From the NCBI GenBank assembly GCA_039679975.1, contig JBDKTZ010000198.1, positions 1-21,949 of the forward strand: a DNA stretch of 21,949 nucleotides. The letters are read 5' to 3'. Shown in pieces: positions 8,566 to 16,433 of the stretch (position 1 is its first letter; each line of letters starts with the position of its first letter). Below the pieces are notes generated by a model. The model was not told where the DNA came from and did no database searches. It saw nothing but the letters and a program-made list of their open reading frames with translations. Position numbers and translations under genes: made by a program. This stretch comes from JBCFBK01 sp039679975 (GTDB lineage Bacteria; Bacteroidota; Bacteroidia; Bacteroidales; Prolixibacteraceae).

Positions 8566-8905
8566 AGCTTCTGTTAAAATTGCTGCTGGTTTTCTTCCCA
8601 TGGCCCCTTCGCCGGAGACTGCTCGTTCGGATCTTTAGATATAAAATTCATCCAACTGCACGGATCGGATTATCGTTTTTTTATCCTGAGCATTTGGTAA
8701 TGGGCCCCGAAGCGACCGTCGGGCACCCGCTCCATTTTACTTCCGGGAACAGCATTACCCGATTCGTTAGTATTGGGTGCAGGTTCGGTCCTGACCAAAG
8801 CCTTTACGGGACCTTTTAGTCTTTATGGCGGGGTCAGTGCTAAATTTAATTAAAAAGCCGGACCCGTCCATGGTATTCCTGAGCCGGACAGAACGTCCGC
8901 GATAA
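8562..8905 (+). pseudogene. acyltransferase (hexapeptide family) remnant: internal deletion plus frameshifts
   Basis: The intact-looking start, in the frame of 8562, encodes FPWPLRRRLLVRIFRYKIHPTARIG... then PEHLVMGPEATVG. This is the N-terminus of the ~220-240-residue acyltransferases common in Bacteroidota EPS clusters. From about 8722 the family match moves to the +1 frame: GTRSILLPGTALPD, LVLGAGSVLTKAFTGPF and SLYGGVSAKF. These are the family's last hexapeptide turns and the closing YGGVPAKF motif. After 8847 it moves again, to IKKPDPSMVFLSRTERPR ending in TAA at 8903-8905. About 100-110 central residues, including the catalytic His region, are absent. The junction lies within GTCGGGCACC (8718-8727), where the N-terminal VGH and C-terminal VGT coding would look alike, so a small-homology deletion is plausible. 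An 85-codon ORF (8562-8819) remains but should not fold into an active enzyme. Sequencing error could explain a one-base shift but not the missing middle. Confidence 0.8.
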
Positions 8906-8908
8906 TGA

Positions 8909-10042
8909 ATGAGTAATTTTAATTTTCCTGAAATGAATAAGATAAAAGTTTTGCATTTCATTACATCGATCGATCACTGCTCCGGCGGAACAACTACCTA
9001 CCTGAAACTCTTAACTGAAGGGATTTCGAAAGAAGTGGATATCACTATCGTAACAGGACAAACATCGAATCCTGTCAAGATTAATGGGGTCAGGATTATT
9101 ACTCTGGATCTTTCTATTCTAAAACTTATCGGATTCAGCCATAAGGTAGGAGAACTTCTGGATGATCTAAAACCTGATATTATCCATATTAACGGGATTT
9201 GGGAATTACCGAATACCATTATTCAGAACAGCGCTCAAAAAAGGAAGATTCCCGTGATCATCAGCCCGCATGGCATGTTGGAACCCTGGATACTCAAACG
9301 GAACCCGCACAAGAAAAACCTGGCATTAACACTTTATCAGCGGCAGTCAATTCAGAAAGCTACCTGCCTTCACGCTACGGCTGCCTCTGAATTTGACAAT
9401 ATCAGGAAGCTCGGATTCCGGACCGATATGGCCATCATCGAAAATGGTATCAGAACTGACGAAATCAAGCTAAAAAAGAGCTGGAGAAAATCGGGAACCA
9501 TCCTGTTCCTTTCCCGCGTAAATCCCAAAAAAGGAATTGAGAATCTGATCGATGCTGTTGGCCGCCTCCGGGAAATATTCAAATCGTACAAAATTATTAT
9601 TGCCGGAGAAGGCGAGCCCGAATATGTCCAATCGCTGAAACAAAGAGCCATTGACAATCAGATGCAAGATCAGTTCATTTTCCTTGGCGGAATTTACGGA
9701 AAAACCAAATGGGATCTCTATCGGGAAGCAGATGTTTTTGTACTGCCCACCCATTCCGAAAATTTTGGGATCGTTATCGCCGAAGCGCTGGCATGTGGCA
9801 CTCCCGTAATCACAACGACAGGAGCTCCCTGGTATGATCTGAAAAAATATCAGTGCGGGTGGTGGATCGAACATGGGGAGGAACCTCTTGCTGAAGCGCT
9901 TCGTGATTTTTCAGGTAAAACTGAACCGGAACTTGAACAAATGGGACGGAACGGTCATCATTTAATTCGCAAAAAATACACTGCCGAACAAATGGGCGCT
10001 AAAATGATCAACCTCTATCAGGCTGTTCTGCAAAAAAACTAA
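8909..10042 (+). CDS. GT4 family glycosyltransferase
   Basis: A 377-residue GT-B enzyme. The N-terminal domain opens KIKVLHFITSIDHCSGGTTTY, includes IIHINGIWELP (91-101), and has the acceptor-site HGMLEPW at 121-127. The C-terminal donor domain starts at ILFLSRVNPKKGIENLI (198-214) and has the classic E-x7-E, ENFGIVIAE (Glu284, Glu292), followed by ALACGTPVITTTGAPW. This combination is typical of retaining GT4 enzymes in EPS clusters, which transfer mannose, glucose, fucose or similar sugars; the donor cannot be told. ATG at 8909 is three bases after the end of the broken acyltransferase. A second ATG at 8933 (MNKIKVLHF) lies closer to the first beta strand and could be the true start. Confidence 0.9.
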   Translation: MSNFNFPEMNKIKVLHFITSIDHCSGGTTTYLKLLTEGISKEVDITIVTGQTSNPVKINGVRIITLDLSILKLIGFSHKVGELLDDLKPDIIHINGIWELPNTIIQNSAQKRKIPVIISPHGMLEPWILKRNPHKKNLALTLYQRQSIQKATCLHATAASEFDNIRKLGFRTDMAIIENGIRTDEIKLKKSWRKSGTILFLSRVNPKKGIENLIDAVGRLREIFKSYKIIIAGEGEPEYVQSLKQRAIDNQMQDQFIFLGGIYGKTKWDLYREADVFVLPTHSENFGIVIAEALACGTPVITTTGAPWYDLKKYQCGWWIEHGEEPLAEALRDFSGKTEPELEQMGRNGHHLIRKKYTAEQMGAKMINLYQAVLQKN

Positions 10043-10059
10043 AGCCCTCACGCACTGTT

Positions 10060-10632
10060 ATGAACGAGGTAATTATTGATCTGTCCAAATACAGGAATCA
10101 CTTTTCGGCCAGGAACAAGATTGGAAGGATGATCTGGAATATCACCTGGTTTTTACTGTTCAGGCCTTTTTCTCCTGGTATATTCCGCCACTGGCGCATC
10201 TTTTTGCTAAAATGCTTTGGTGCCCGTATCGAATGGACAGCGATGGTCTATTCGTCAGTAAAAATCTGGGCACCGTGGAATCTCGAAATGGGCACTTACG
10301 CTTGTCTGGGTCCCTCGGTCGACTGCTATAACCAGGGCAGGATCACAATCAGATCCCATACCACCATTTCGCAAAAAAGCTATTTATGCGCCTCATCGCA
10401 CGACATCAGCGATCCCTTGAATACGCTTATTGTCGCTCCGATTATCATCGAAGATCAGGCCTGGGTAGCGGCCGATGCATTTATCGGACCTGGTGTGCAT
10501 ATCGGACAGGGAGCCGTAGTTGGAGCCCGTTCGTCCGTGTTCAGAAAAGTGGAACCATGGACCGTTGTCGGAGGAAACCCCGCCCGGTTCATCAAACCAA
10601 GAATCATAAAAGACCGAACATGGAAAACTTAG
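10060..10632 (+). CDS. wcaF: WcaF-like O-acetyltransferase (hexapeptide family)
   Basis: A 190-residue left-handed beta-helix acetyltransferase of the colanic-acid WcaF type. The N-terminal lead includes IDLSKYRNHFSARNKIGRMI and a hydrophobic patch, WNITWFLLFRPFSPG (26-40). Hexapeptide turns run through KIWAPWNLEMGTYACLG, GRITIRSHTTISQKSYL, AWVAADAFIGPGVHIGQG and VGARSSVF, and it closes with VGGNPARFIKPR. The likely catalytic His114 is in CASSHDIS. It should move an acetyl group from acetyl-CoA onto a sugar hydroxyl of the repeat unit. Length matches WcaF (~180-190). It starts 17 bases after the GT4 gene, and its end overlaps the next GT2 start by 13 bases. It may be the only working acyltransferase here, because the other one is broken. 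Confidence 0.87.
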   Translation: MNEVIIDLSKYRNHFSARNKIGRMIWNITWFLLFRPFSPGIFRHWRIFLLKCFGARIEWTAMVYSSVKIWAPWNLEMGTYACLGPSVDCYNQGRITIRSHTTISQKSYLCASSHDISDPLNTLIVAPIIIEDQAWVAADAFIGPGVHIGQGAVVGARSSVFRKVEPWTVVGGNPARFIKPRIIKDRTWKT

Positions 10633-11510
10633 TTTCAGCAATTATTTTAACTTACAACGAAGAAAAGCATATTGAACGCTGTATCCGGTCGTTACAAAAA
10701 ATAGCCGACGAAATATTTGTGATCGACTCCTATAGTACTGATGCCACTATTCATATCGCTAAAACGCTCGGAGCACAGATTTATCAAAACCCATGGAAAA
10801 ACTATGCATCCCAGTTTAACTGGGCGCTCGAAAACTGCCCGATCCGTTCAGAATGGGTGTGGCGCATCGACGCCGACGAATACATTGAAGAAACGCCCCG
10901 GTCTATCCGGACTCAGATCAAGAAACAACCAGGCACAATAACAGGGATCTATGTAAGAAGAAAAATTGTATTCCTGGGCAAAGAACTTCTTCACGGCGGA
11001 TGGTATCCGGTATGGCATCTCAAAATATGGCGGTATGGGAAAGGCTACTGCGAAAATCGCTGGATGGATGAACATATTAAACTTACAGAAGGTGACAGCA
11101 CACAAATTGATTGTACACAAATTGACCGGAATCTGAATGACCTGAGTTGGTGGACCGAAAAACACAACGCTTATGCGTCACGGGAGGTAGTTGATATGTT
11201 CGACACCAAATACACGATCTTTTCAGAAAATCAGGTTCCTGCCAACCTTTTTGGAACGGAAGAACAAAGAAAACGCTGGTTAAAGATCAGGTATGCTAAT
11301 CTGCCCTTATTTGTCAGACCTTTCCTCAATTTTATTTACAGATACTTTTTCAGATTGGGATTTCTGGACGGTAAACAGGGATTAATCTGGCATTTTTTAC
11401 AGGGATTCTGGTACCGCTTTCTGGTTGACTCAAAAATTTACGAACTCTCACGAAAACATAATCATAATAAAGAGGAAATTATCAGCCATCTAAAAAGCTT
11501 ATACAAATAA
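10620..11510 (+). CDS. GT2 family glycosyltransferase, LgtF/WaaE-like
   Basis: A 296-residue enzyme starting at the ATG in ACATGGAAAAC, which overlaps the acetyltransferase stop by 13 bases. The N-terminus is the textbook SAIILTYNEEKHIERCI, followed by EIFVIDSYSTD (31-41, the donor loop) and the metal site RIDADEYIEE (82-91). Then comes RKIVFLGKELLHGGWYPVWH, a stretch typical of the beta-glucosyl/galactosyl LgtF/WaaE branch. The aromatic C-terminus (FRLGFLDGKQGLIWHFLQGF) is shared with that family and may contact the membrane. The frame is also open upstream to 10386, but that part reads across the acetyltransferase in another frame and has no family match. It should add one hexose to the repeat unit. 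Confidence 0.9.
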   Translation: MENLVSAIILTYNEEKHIERCIRSLQKIADEIFVIDSYSTDATIHIAKTLGAQIYQNPWKNYASQFNWALENCPIRSEWVWRIDADEYIEETPRSIRTQIKKQPGTITGIYVRRKIVFLGKELLHGGWYPVWHLKIWRYGKGYCENRWMDEHIKLTEGDSTQIDCTQIDRNLNDLSWWTEKHNAYASREVVDMFDTKYTIFSENQVPANLFGTEEQRKRWLKIRYANLPLFVRPFLNFIYRYFFRLGFLDGKQGLIWHFLQGFWYRFLVDSKIYELSRKHNHNKEEIISHLKSLYK

Positions 11511-11601
11511 GAATACAACAGAACACGGACCTTTAGATACGAGAACTCAAGATGATACGAAATGGAAGGAAACTCAGAATAACAAAAATAAACACCATAT
11601 C

Positions 11602-12372
11602 ATGAAAGTATCGATCATCACAACATGTTTCAACAGGGAAAATACAATCGACAAGGCAATTCAAAGTGTTCTTTCCCAAAGTTATCCGAACATCGAATAT
11701 ATTATTGTGGACGGAGCTTCCAAAGACGGAACAATGAAAATTATCAATCAGTATAAAGATCAGATCGATGTCGTCGTTTCGGAGCCCGACAGTGGAATGT
11801 ATGAGGCATTTAACAAAGGGATCAAGGCTGCAACCGGTGATGTCATTGGGTTACTTCATTCAGATGATCTGCTGTACGATTCAAACACGATTGAATTTAT
11901 AGTTGGTGAATTTCGCAAAACCAATGCTGACCTCATTTATGGCAACGGGATGTATATTACCAACGATGAAGCATCGAAAGTGAAGCGCATTTATCCCGCC
12001 ACACACCACAGGCATTATTATCTGTACTTCGGATGGATCCCCCTGCACACCACCATTTACGTCAAACGTGAAATTTTTGAAAAATACGGATTGTACGATA
12101 CCAGCTATTCAATTGCCAGCGATTATGAAATTTCGCTGCGTTGGTTTACAAATCCGTCCATCTCCAAACACTTCGTTGATCGCTATCTGGTAAAAATGAG
12201 GCTCGGAGGGAAGAGTACCTCTCCCAGCCTTCAAAAAAAGAAATCGTCAGAGGATTTCAAAATCATTCAGAAATACCGGCTGTGGTGGTATGTAACCCTG
12301 TCATTTAAAATTGGCAGAAAGATCCCTCAATATATTCTGCCTTATCTTCAGCGAACCAACATTAATTATTAG
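11602..12372 (+). CDS. GT2 family glycosyltransferase, WcaA-like
   Basis: A 256-residue enzyme close to the colanic-acid WcaA group. It starts MKVSIITTCFNRENTIDKAI and has donor loop YIIVDGASKDGT (33-44). The group-specific stretch SEPDSGMYEAFNKGI (60-74) is followed by GDVIGLLHSDD with the metal-binding HSDD at 86-89. FGWIPLHTTIYVKREIFEKYG and SDYEISLRW follow and are typical of this group. Its size is standard. The start codon at 11602 follows an A-rich leader (AACAAAAATAAACACC), which is usual for Bacteroidota. It lies 91 bases after the previous GT2 and 44 before the nitroreductase gene. It should extend the lipid-linked oligosaccharide; donor unknown. Confidence 0.9.
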   Translation: MKVSIITTCFNRENTIDKAIQSVLSQSYPNIEYIIVDGASKDGTMKIINQYKDQIDVVVSEPDSGMYEAFNKGIKAATGDVIGLLHSDDLLYDSNTIEFIVGEFRKTNADLIYGNGMYITNDEASKVKRIYPATHHRHYYLYFGWIPLHTTIYVKREIFEKYGLYDTSYSIASDYEISLRWFTNPSISKHFVDRYLVKMRLGGKSTSPSLQKKKSSEDFKIIQKYRLWWYVTLSFKIGRKIPQYILPYLQRTNINY

Positions 12373-12416
12373 TTCCCTTTTAAAGCAGTGACCGATACCT
12401 CATAAAAAACAATGAC

Positions 12417-13421
12417 ATGAGCAAATTCACTAAGTTTAAGTTCAAGGCGAGAATGCTTCTGTATTCACTGTTCCTAAAATCACCCCGGTTAAGCTCAATT
12501 TATTATACTTTTCTGTCAGGTGGCTTTCACGAAGAACATTTCGCAGTCGTATCGGGAATCTATAAGAATAAAAATGAAACCTTGAATATGGGCAATTTCA
12601 GAAGAAGTATTCACCGGATCGAAAAAGGCTTGATTACTTCTCCTTCAAAGCCCGTATTCGCCGAATCCTATATTCTGGAAACAGTTTTAAATTTCAGAGA
12701 TCTTGTGCAAATGCCGGTAGACAACTCAACCAAAGAATGGGCCATCGGCATTTTACAGCAATATTTTGATACCGTCCGGGAAACAGAAATTACAAAAAAC
12801 GCGAAAACTATCTTCCTGAAGGTAAAAAGGGATGAAAAAATAAAGTTGCCGGTAACCTACATGGCGTTCACCAGGTCAAGGAGCAAGATCAGTTATACCG
12901 ATTTTCTTCAACTCACCCGACAACGCCGTTCTGTCAGATATTATGAGGACAAGCCAGTGCCCAGGAATCTGGTCGAAAATGCTATCAGAGCAGCATTGCA
13001 ATCTCCCAGTGCTTGTAACAGACAACCGTTTATGTACCGAATCATCGACGATCCCGGCCGAATTCTTGAAGCAGCACGATTGCCAAACGGATCAGAGGTA
13101 TTCGCTCAAAACATTAAAATGATGGTTTTCCTGATTGGTGACTTAAGCAATTATTTTGATGAGCGGGACAAACATCTGATCTATATTGATGGAGCCTTGT
13201 CGGCTCAAAGCTTTATTTTGGCACTCGAAACCCTTGGCTTGTCTTCCTGCATCATTAACTGGTCAGACATTCCATCTAATAATTACCGGCTAAAAACTTT
13301 TTTACAACTGGAAGACTGGGAAAGGTGTGTTATGTCGATCTCAGTGGGCTATGCTGATCCAAATTCCGGCATTCCCTCCTCCGTAAAAAAGGATATAAAA
13401 ACAGTAGTCAGATATAACTAA
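12417..13421 (+). CDS. nitroreductase-family flavoprotein of an EPS cluster
   Basis: A 334-residue protein in two parts. Residues 165-334 form a nitroreductase-type FMN domain: RRSVRYYEDKPV (170-181) for phosphate/FMN binding, SPSACNRQPFMYRIID (197-212), and LSAQSFILALETLGLSSCIINW (261-282), followed by a C-terminal SISVGYADP. Residues 1-160 are an extra N-terminal region with RRSIHRIEKGLI (62-73), a conserved stretch I recall from nitroreductase-like proteins next to polysaccharide pyruvyl transferases. It should be cytoplasmic and bind FMN, but no reaction in polysaccharide synthesis is established for this type that I can name. The next gene is a pyruvyl transferase 76 bases on, which makes a joint sugar-modification step plausible. 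The family call is firm; the function is open. Confidence 0.82.
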   Translation: MSKFTKFKFKARMLLYSLFLKSPRLSSIYYTFLSGGFHEEHFAVVSGIYKNKNETLNMGNFRRSIHRIEKGLITSPSKPVFAESYILETVLNFRDLVQMPVDNSTKEWAIGILQQYFDTVRETEITKNAKTIFLKVKRDEKIKLPVTYMAFTRSRSKISYTDFLQLTRQRRSVRYYEDKPVPRNLVENAIRAALQSPSACNRQPFMYRIIDDPGRILEAARLPNGSEVFAQNIKMMVFLIGDLSNYFDERDKHLIYIDGALSAQSFILALETLGLSSCIINWSDIPSNNYRLKTFLQLEDWERCVMSISVGYADPNSGIPSSVKKDIKTVVRYN

Positions 13422-13497
13422 TGATCTCAATTGTCGATGAAAAGCTAACTCTTGAATGGAATTGCTGATATCTCGTTGACAATAAAGAATACCCCGC

Positions 13498-14649
13498 ATG
13501 AAAATCCAAATAGACGGAACAAATACACAAAACAAGGGTGCTGAACTCATGCTTCTCTCCATACTGGAGCAAATCGAAGTCAGATACCCGAACGCATTTG
13601 TGCTGTTCAATTCTCTAATGAGTGATCCCGGCAAAATCAAAACAAGTCTTGCATTTAAGCGAACTGCACTACTCAGTTACGGGAGATATGTCAGGTCAGT
13701 GTTATCAAGAATAGGACTGCCTCACCACTCGCTGCTATCAGAATATCACCCGTTAAAGAATATCGATCTGGTACTGGACGCCAGCGGATTCCGATTGGGC
13801 GATCAGTGGAACCATTCCGGTCAGTTTCTTGACCGGCTTGAAAACTATTATAAGAAATTGAAGCAGAACGGGACTACAATAGTCCTGCTGCCGCAAGCTT
13901 TCGGTCCATTTCGCTCCGAGACAGGAAAAAGAAGTGTTGAAATACTCAATCGATATGCAGATTTGATAGTAGCTCGCGAATCCGTTTCGAAAAACTACTT
14001 GCTGGAAGCAGGAGGAAAAGCCGATAAAATTTTACAGTTCCCCGATTTTACGATCAATGTGAAGGGAATATTCCCTGAAGAATTCAAACAAATAAAAGGG
14101 CATGTGTGCATCATTCCAAATAAAAAAATGATTACGCATACTGAATTAAATGCAGAGAGGTACCTTTCCAATCTGATCGAAATCATTTCAAAAATCAAAT
14201 CGGCAGGAAAAGAAGTCTTTTTACTCAACCATGAGGCAGAAGGTGATTTAGACATTTGTATGCAAATCCGCAGACATTTTAATACTCCCCTGCCCGTAAT
14301 TTCAGGTTTAAATGCCCGTGAAATAAAAGGGGTGATTGGTGAATCTCTGATGGTCATATCATCTCGTTATCATGGGGTTGCGAGCTCATTAAATCAAGGT
14401 GTTCCCTGCCTGGCAACCAGCTGGAGCCATAAATATGAAATGCTTTTACTGGACTTTGGCTTAACTGATCAGATCATTGATCTCAGCAAAAATCTAACCC
14501 TGGCATGGCCAAAAATCGAAGCGTTACTCAATCAGGAAGAAAACCTCAGGATGAGGCAACATCTGGATGCAAAAAAGAAAGCTCTAAGCATGAGTATTCG
14601 TTTAATGTGGAATATCATTTGGGAAAAAGCGATCAATCACAGCGATTGA
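13498..14649 (+). CDS. polysaccharide pyruvyl transferase family protein
   Basis: A 383-residue GT-B-like enzyme of the CsaB/WcaK family. The N-terminus has the family's IDGTNTQNKGAELMLLSIL (5-23), with NKGAE at 12-16. The middle has LPQAFGPF (131-138) and YADLIVARESVSKNYL (153-168). The C-terminal half has VCIIPNKKM (203-211) and the hallmark SRYHGVASSLNQGVP (289-303), whose Arg-His pair is expected at the active site. It should transfer pyruvate from phosphoenolpyruvate to form a ketal on a sugar, giving the polymer negative charge. Some family members may have other roles, so the substrate is inferred. It is the downstream partner of the nitroreductase-family gene. The gene ends inside a perfect 8-base inverted repeat (14631-14638 and 14644-14651). 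Confidence 0.88.
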   Translation: MKIQIDGTNTQNKGAELMLLSILEQIEVRYPNAFVLFNSLMSDPGKIKTSLAFKRTALLSYGRYVRSVLSRIGLPHHSLLSEYHPLKNIDLVLDASGFRLGDQWNHSGQFLDRLENYYKKLKQNGTTIVLLPQAFGPFRSETGKRSVEILNRYADLIVARESVSKNYLLEAGGKADKILQFPDFTINVKGIFPEEFKQIKGHVCIIPNKKMITHTELNAERYLSNLIEIISKIKSAGKEVFLLNHEAEGDLDICMQIRRHFNTPLPVISGLNAREIKGVIGESLMVISSRYHGVASSLNQGVPCLATSWSHKYEMLLLDFGLTDQIIDLSKNLTLAWPKIEALLNQEENLRMRQHLDAKKKALSMSIRLMWNIIWEKAINHSD

Positions 14650-14747
14650 TCATATTAGTATTGCAGCCTTTTTGATTGCTGGCACTGCTTATGAATTACG
14701 TGGATCCAAAAGTCCAGCAGAAACTTAATTATTAAAACATCGACTCC

Positions 14748-15140
14748 ATGGATGTAAGTTCGGTCTCTTACCAAAGTTCAAACCTTTGGAAAATATCCGG
14801 AGAACTGATCGAGAAGACGGGTTCGTTTCAACCTGTTCCGGAAGAGCCTCATCTTTCACTGTTTGTACAATTCCAACAGGCTGTTGTTTCAATTCAGCTG
14901 GATATCCGGGAAGCCTATTCCCACAATGATCAGCATTTCATTCTGTATCATTTTTCCAAAGCAAAATCGTCGTGCCTCATTGTAGAAGAGATGTTAATCA
15001 AGATTGGAACCTTATTTCCCCTTGAACATTATTCTGAATATTTGAGTAACCTGGATGAGATGAAATCAATATTAGATAATTATATTCATCTGAGTCATAT
15101 ACATCTTGTCATGGAAAAGAACAGACAGGATACAAAATAA
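14748..15140 (+). CDS. divergent four-helix-bundle protein (23S rRNA intervening-sequence / Avd type)
   Basis: A 130-residue, probably all-helical protein. LWKISGELIEKTGSFQPVPE (13-32), then QFQQAVVSIQLDIREAYSHN (41-60) and SKAKSSCLIVEEMLIKIGTLFP (70-91), match helix for helix the family whose typical middle motif is RRAAVSIPxNIAEG. Here IPxNIAEG has become IQLDIREAY, so the usual sharp turn is lost. These small proteins are frequent in Bacteroidota surface-polysaccharide loci and as rRNA intervening-sequence proteins. Their relative Avd binds RNA and reverse transcriptase in diversity-generating retroelements, but I see no reverse transcriptase here. It lies 98 bases after the pyruvyl transferase and 58 before gmd. 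Function here is unknown. The family call rests on pattern recall, not an alignment. Confidence 0.65.
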   Translation: MDVSSVSYQSSNLWKISGELIEKTGSFQPVPEEPHLSLFVQFQQAVVSIQLDIREAYSHNDQHFILYHFSKAKSSCLIVEEMLIKIGTLFPLEHYSEYLSNLDEMKSILDNYIHLSHIHLVMEKNRQDTK

Positions 15141-15198
15141 TGAGCAGCCGTAAAACAAAAATCCAACTCTGAAGTTTAAACGTTAAATACCAATATTT

Positions 15199-16353
15199 AT
15201 GGCAAAAGTAGCACTAATCACGGGGATTACCGGCCAGGACGGCGCGTATCTTTCAGAATTCCTTTTAAAGAAAGGATATCTTGTACATGGCATTAAACGC
15301 CGTTCGTCTATGTTTAATACCGACCGGATCGATCACCTTTACCAGGATCCTCACATGAACCACCGGAATTTGATTCTGCATTACGGCGACCTGACCGACA
15401 GCATGAACCTAACCCGAATTATTCAGGAGGTGCAGCCCGACGAAATTTACAATTTGGCGGCCATGAGCCATGTCAAAGTCAGCTTCGACACCCCCGAATA
15501 CACGGCTAATGCTGATGGGATAGGTACCTTACGCATTTTGGAGGCTGTACGTCTGCTTCGGTTAAAGAGCAGGATCTATCAGGCGTCAACATCCGAATTA
15601 TACGGTTTGGTTCAGCAGGTTCCTCAAACAGAAACTACTCCGTTTTATCCCCGCTCGCCCTATGCCGTGGCTAAGCTTTACGCCTATTGGATTACTGTAA
15701 ATTACAGGGAAGCTTACGGCATGCATGCCAGCAACGGGATCCTGTTCAATCATGAGTCTCCCATCAGGGGTGAAACATTTGTAACCAGGAAGGTGACGCG
15801 GGCTATTTCCCGGATTGCACTGGGAATGCAGGAAAAAGTGTACATGGGTAACCTTTCATCAAGACGCGACTGGGGACATGCCAAAGACTACATCAAAGCA
15901 ATGTACCTGATCCTGCAGCAGGATGAACCTTCCGATTATGTTATTGCCACCGGAATTACCACAACCATACGCGACTTCATCAAAATAGCTTGTGGCGAGC
16001 TAGGTATGGAGATCATCTTTAAAGGCGAAGGCGCCGATGAAAAAGGATATCTTGCCGATGTGGATGAAAAACTTTTCATGGAGAAAGTGGGTTATCCCTA
16101 TCTGGAGGGAATAAAGAAGAGAATTGACAACGGACCTGCCGAAATCATCAGTATTGATCCCATGTATTTTCGTCCAACCGAAGTAGACCTGTTAATCGGA
16201 GATCCTTCGAAAGCTCAGACCCTTCTGGGATGGAAACCTCAGTACGATTTACAAAGCCTGGTGAAAGAAATGATGGAATCCGACATCAACCTGATGCAAA
16301 AAGATGCTTATCTGAAGGACCGCGGCTACCGAATATTAAACTATTTTGAATAA
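15199..16353 (+). CDS. gmd: GDP-mannose 4,6-dehydratase
   Basis: A 384-residue short-chain dehydrogenase-type enzyme that converts GDP-D-mannose to GDP-4-keto-6-deoxy-D-mannose, the first committed step to GDP-L-fucose. Visible features: NADP-binding ALITGITGQDGAYL (5-18), the arginine stretch IKRRSSMFNTDR (32-43), the catalytic TSE at 131-133, and Tyr155-xxx-Lys159 in SPYAVAKLYAYW. NHESPIRGETFVTRKVTRA (184-202) and the substrate-binding RRDWGHAKDY are also present. Residues about 275-325 carry an insert (YLADVDEKLFMEKVGYPYLE) that gives this version its extra length over the ~373 of E. coli. The start is clear at ATGGCAAAAGTAGC. An AT-rich hairpin overlaps the stop codon. The next gene, fcl, completes the pathway. 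Confidence 0.95.
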   Translation: MAKVALITGITGQDGAYLSEFLLKKGYLVHGIKRRSSMFNTDRIDHLYQDPHMNHRNLILHYGDLTDSMNLTRIIQEVQPDEIYNLAAMSHVKVSFDTPEYTANADGIGTLRILEAVRLLRLKSRIYQASTSELYGLVQQVPQTETTPFYPRSPYAVAKLYAYWITVNYREAYGMHASNGILFNHESPIRGETFVTRKVTRAISRIALGMQEKVYMGNLSSRRDWGHAKDYIKAMYLILQQDEPSDYVIATGITTTIRDFIKIACGELGMEIIFKGEGADEKGYLADVDEKLFMEKVGYPYLEGIKKRIDNGPAEIISIDPMYFRPTEVDLLIGDPSKAQTLLGWKPQYDLQSLVKEMMESDINLMQKDAYLKDRGYRILNYFE

Positions 16354-16378
16354 TAAATCAGGATGTTGATTTATTTTT
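16352..16378 (+). terminator. AT-rich terminator-like hairpin after gmd
   Basis: AATAAATCA (16352-16360) pairs perfectly with TGATTTATT (16367-16375) around a six-base loop, and TTT follows. The left arm overlaps the gmd stop. With a single G-C pair the stem is weak, so it may only slow transcription or be a chance palindrome. Confidence 0.3.
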
Positions 16379-16395
16379 AACCGATTCGTATCTTG
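16366..16395 (+). promoter_or_regulatory. weak Bacteroidota-type promoter candidate before fcl
   Basis: TTG at 16366-16368, then 20 bases, then TATCTTG at 16389-16395, resembles the -33 / -7 (TAnnTTTG) layout of the primary Bacteroidota sigma factor with one position off. It would give a start of transcription some 30 bases before the fcl ATG at 16434. It overlaps the right arm of the hairpin behind gmd. Evidence is a pattern match only. Confidence 0.25.
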
Positions 16396-16433
16396 TTCAC
16401 GGTTTAAAAAGCAATCCGTCAAGAAAGGTCATC

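Noticed and set aside
8562..8819. A stand-alone 85-residue gene
   Set aside because: Its last ~30 residues are out-of-frame reading of acyltransferase C-terminal coding, so it is a fragment of a pseudogene.
10386..10619. Upstream extension of the LgtF/WaaE-like GT2 reading frame
   Set aside because: It runs through the acetyltransferase in another frame and matches no family; the family N-terminus begins exactly at the ATG at 10620.
14631..14651. Perfect inverted repeat GATCAATC / GATTGATC as a terminator after the pyruvyl transferase
   Set aside because: The stem is only 8 bases, mostly A-T, and no T-run follows directly; a T5 run lies about 20 bases on, too far for an intrinsic terminator.
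14618..14663. Promoter TTTG ... TAGTATTG before the four-helix-bundle gene
   Set aside because: The spacing of 34 bases is too long and the -7 element has a mismatch.
14748..15140. Diversity-generating retroelement accessory protein (Avd)
   Set aside because: No reverse transcriptase, template repeat or variable repeat is present in the window; only the fold resembles Avd.
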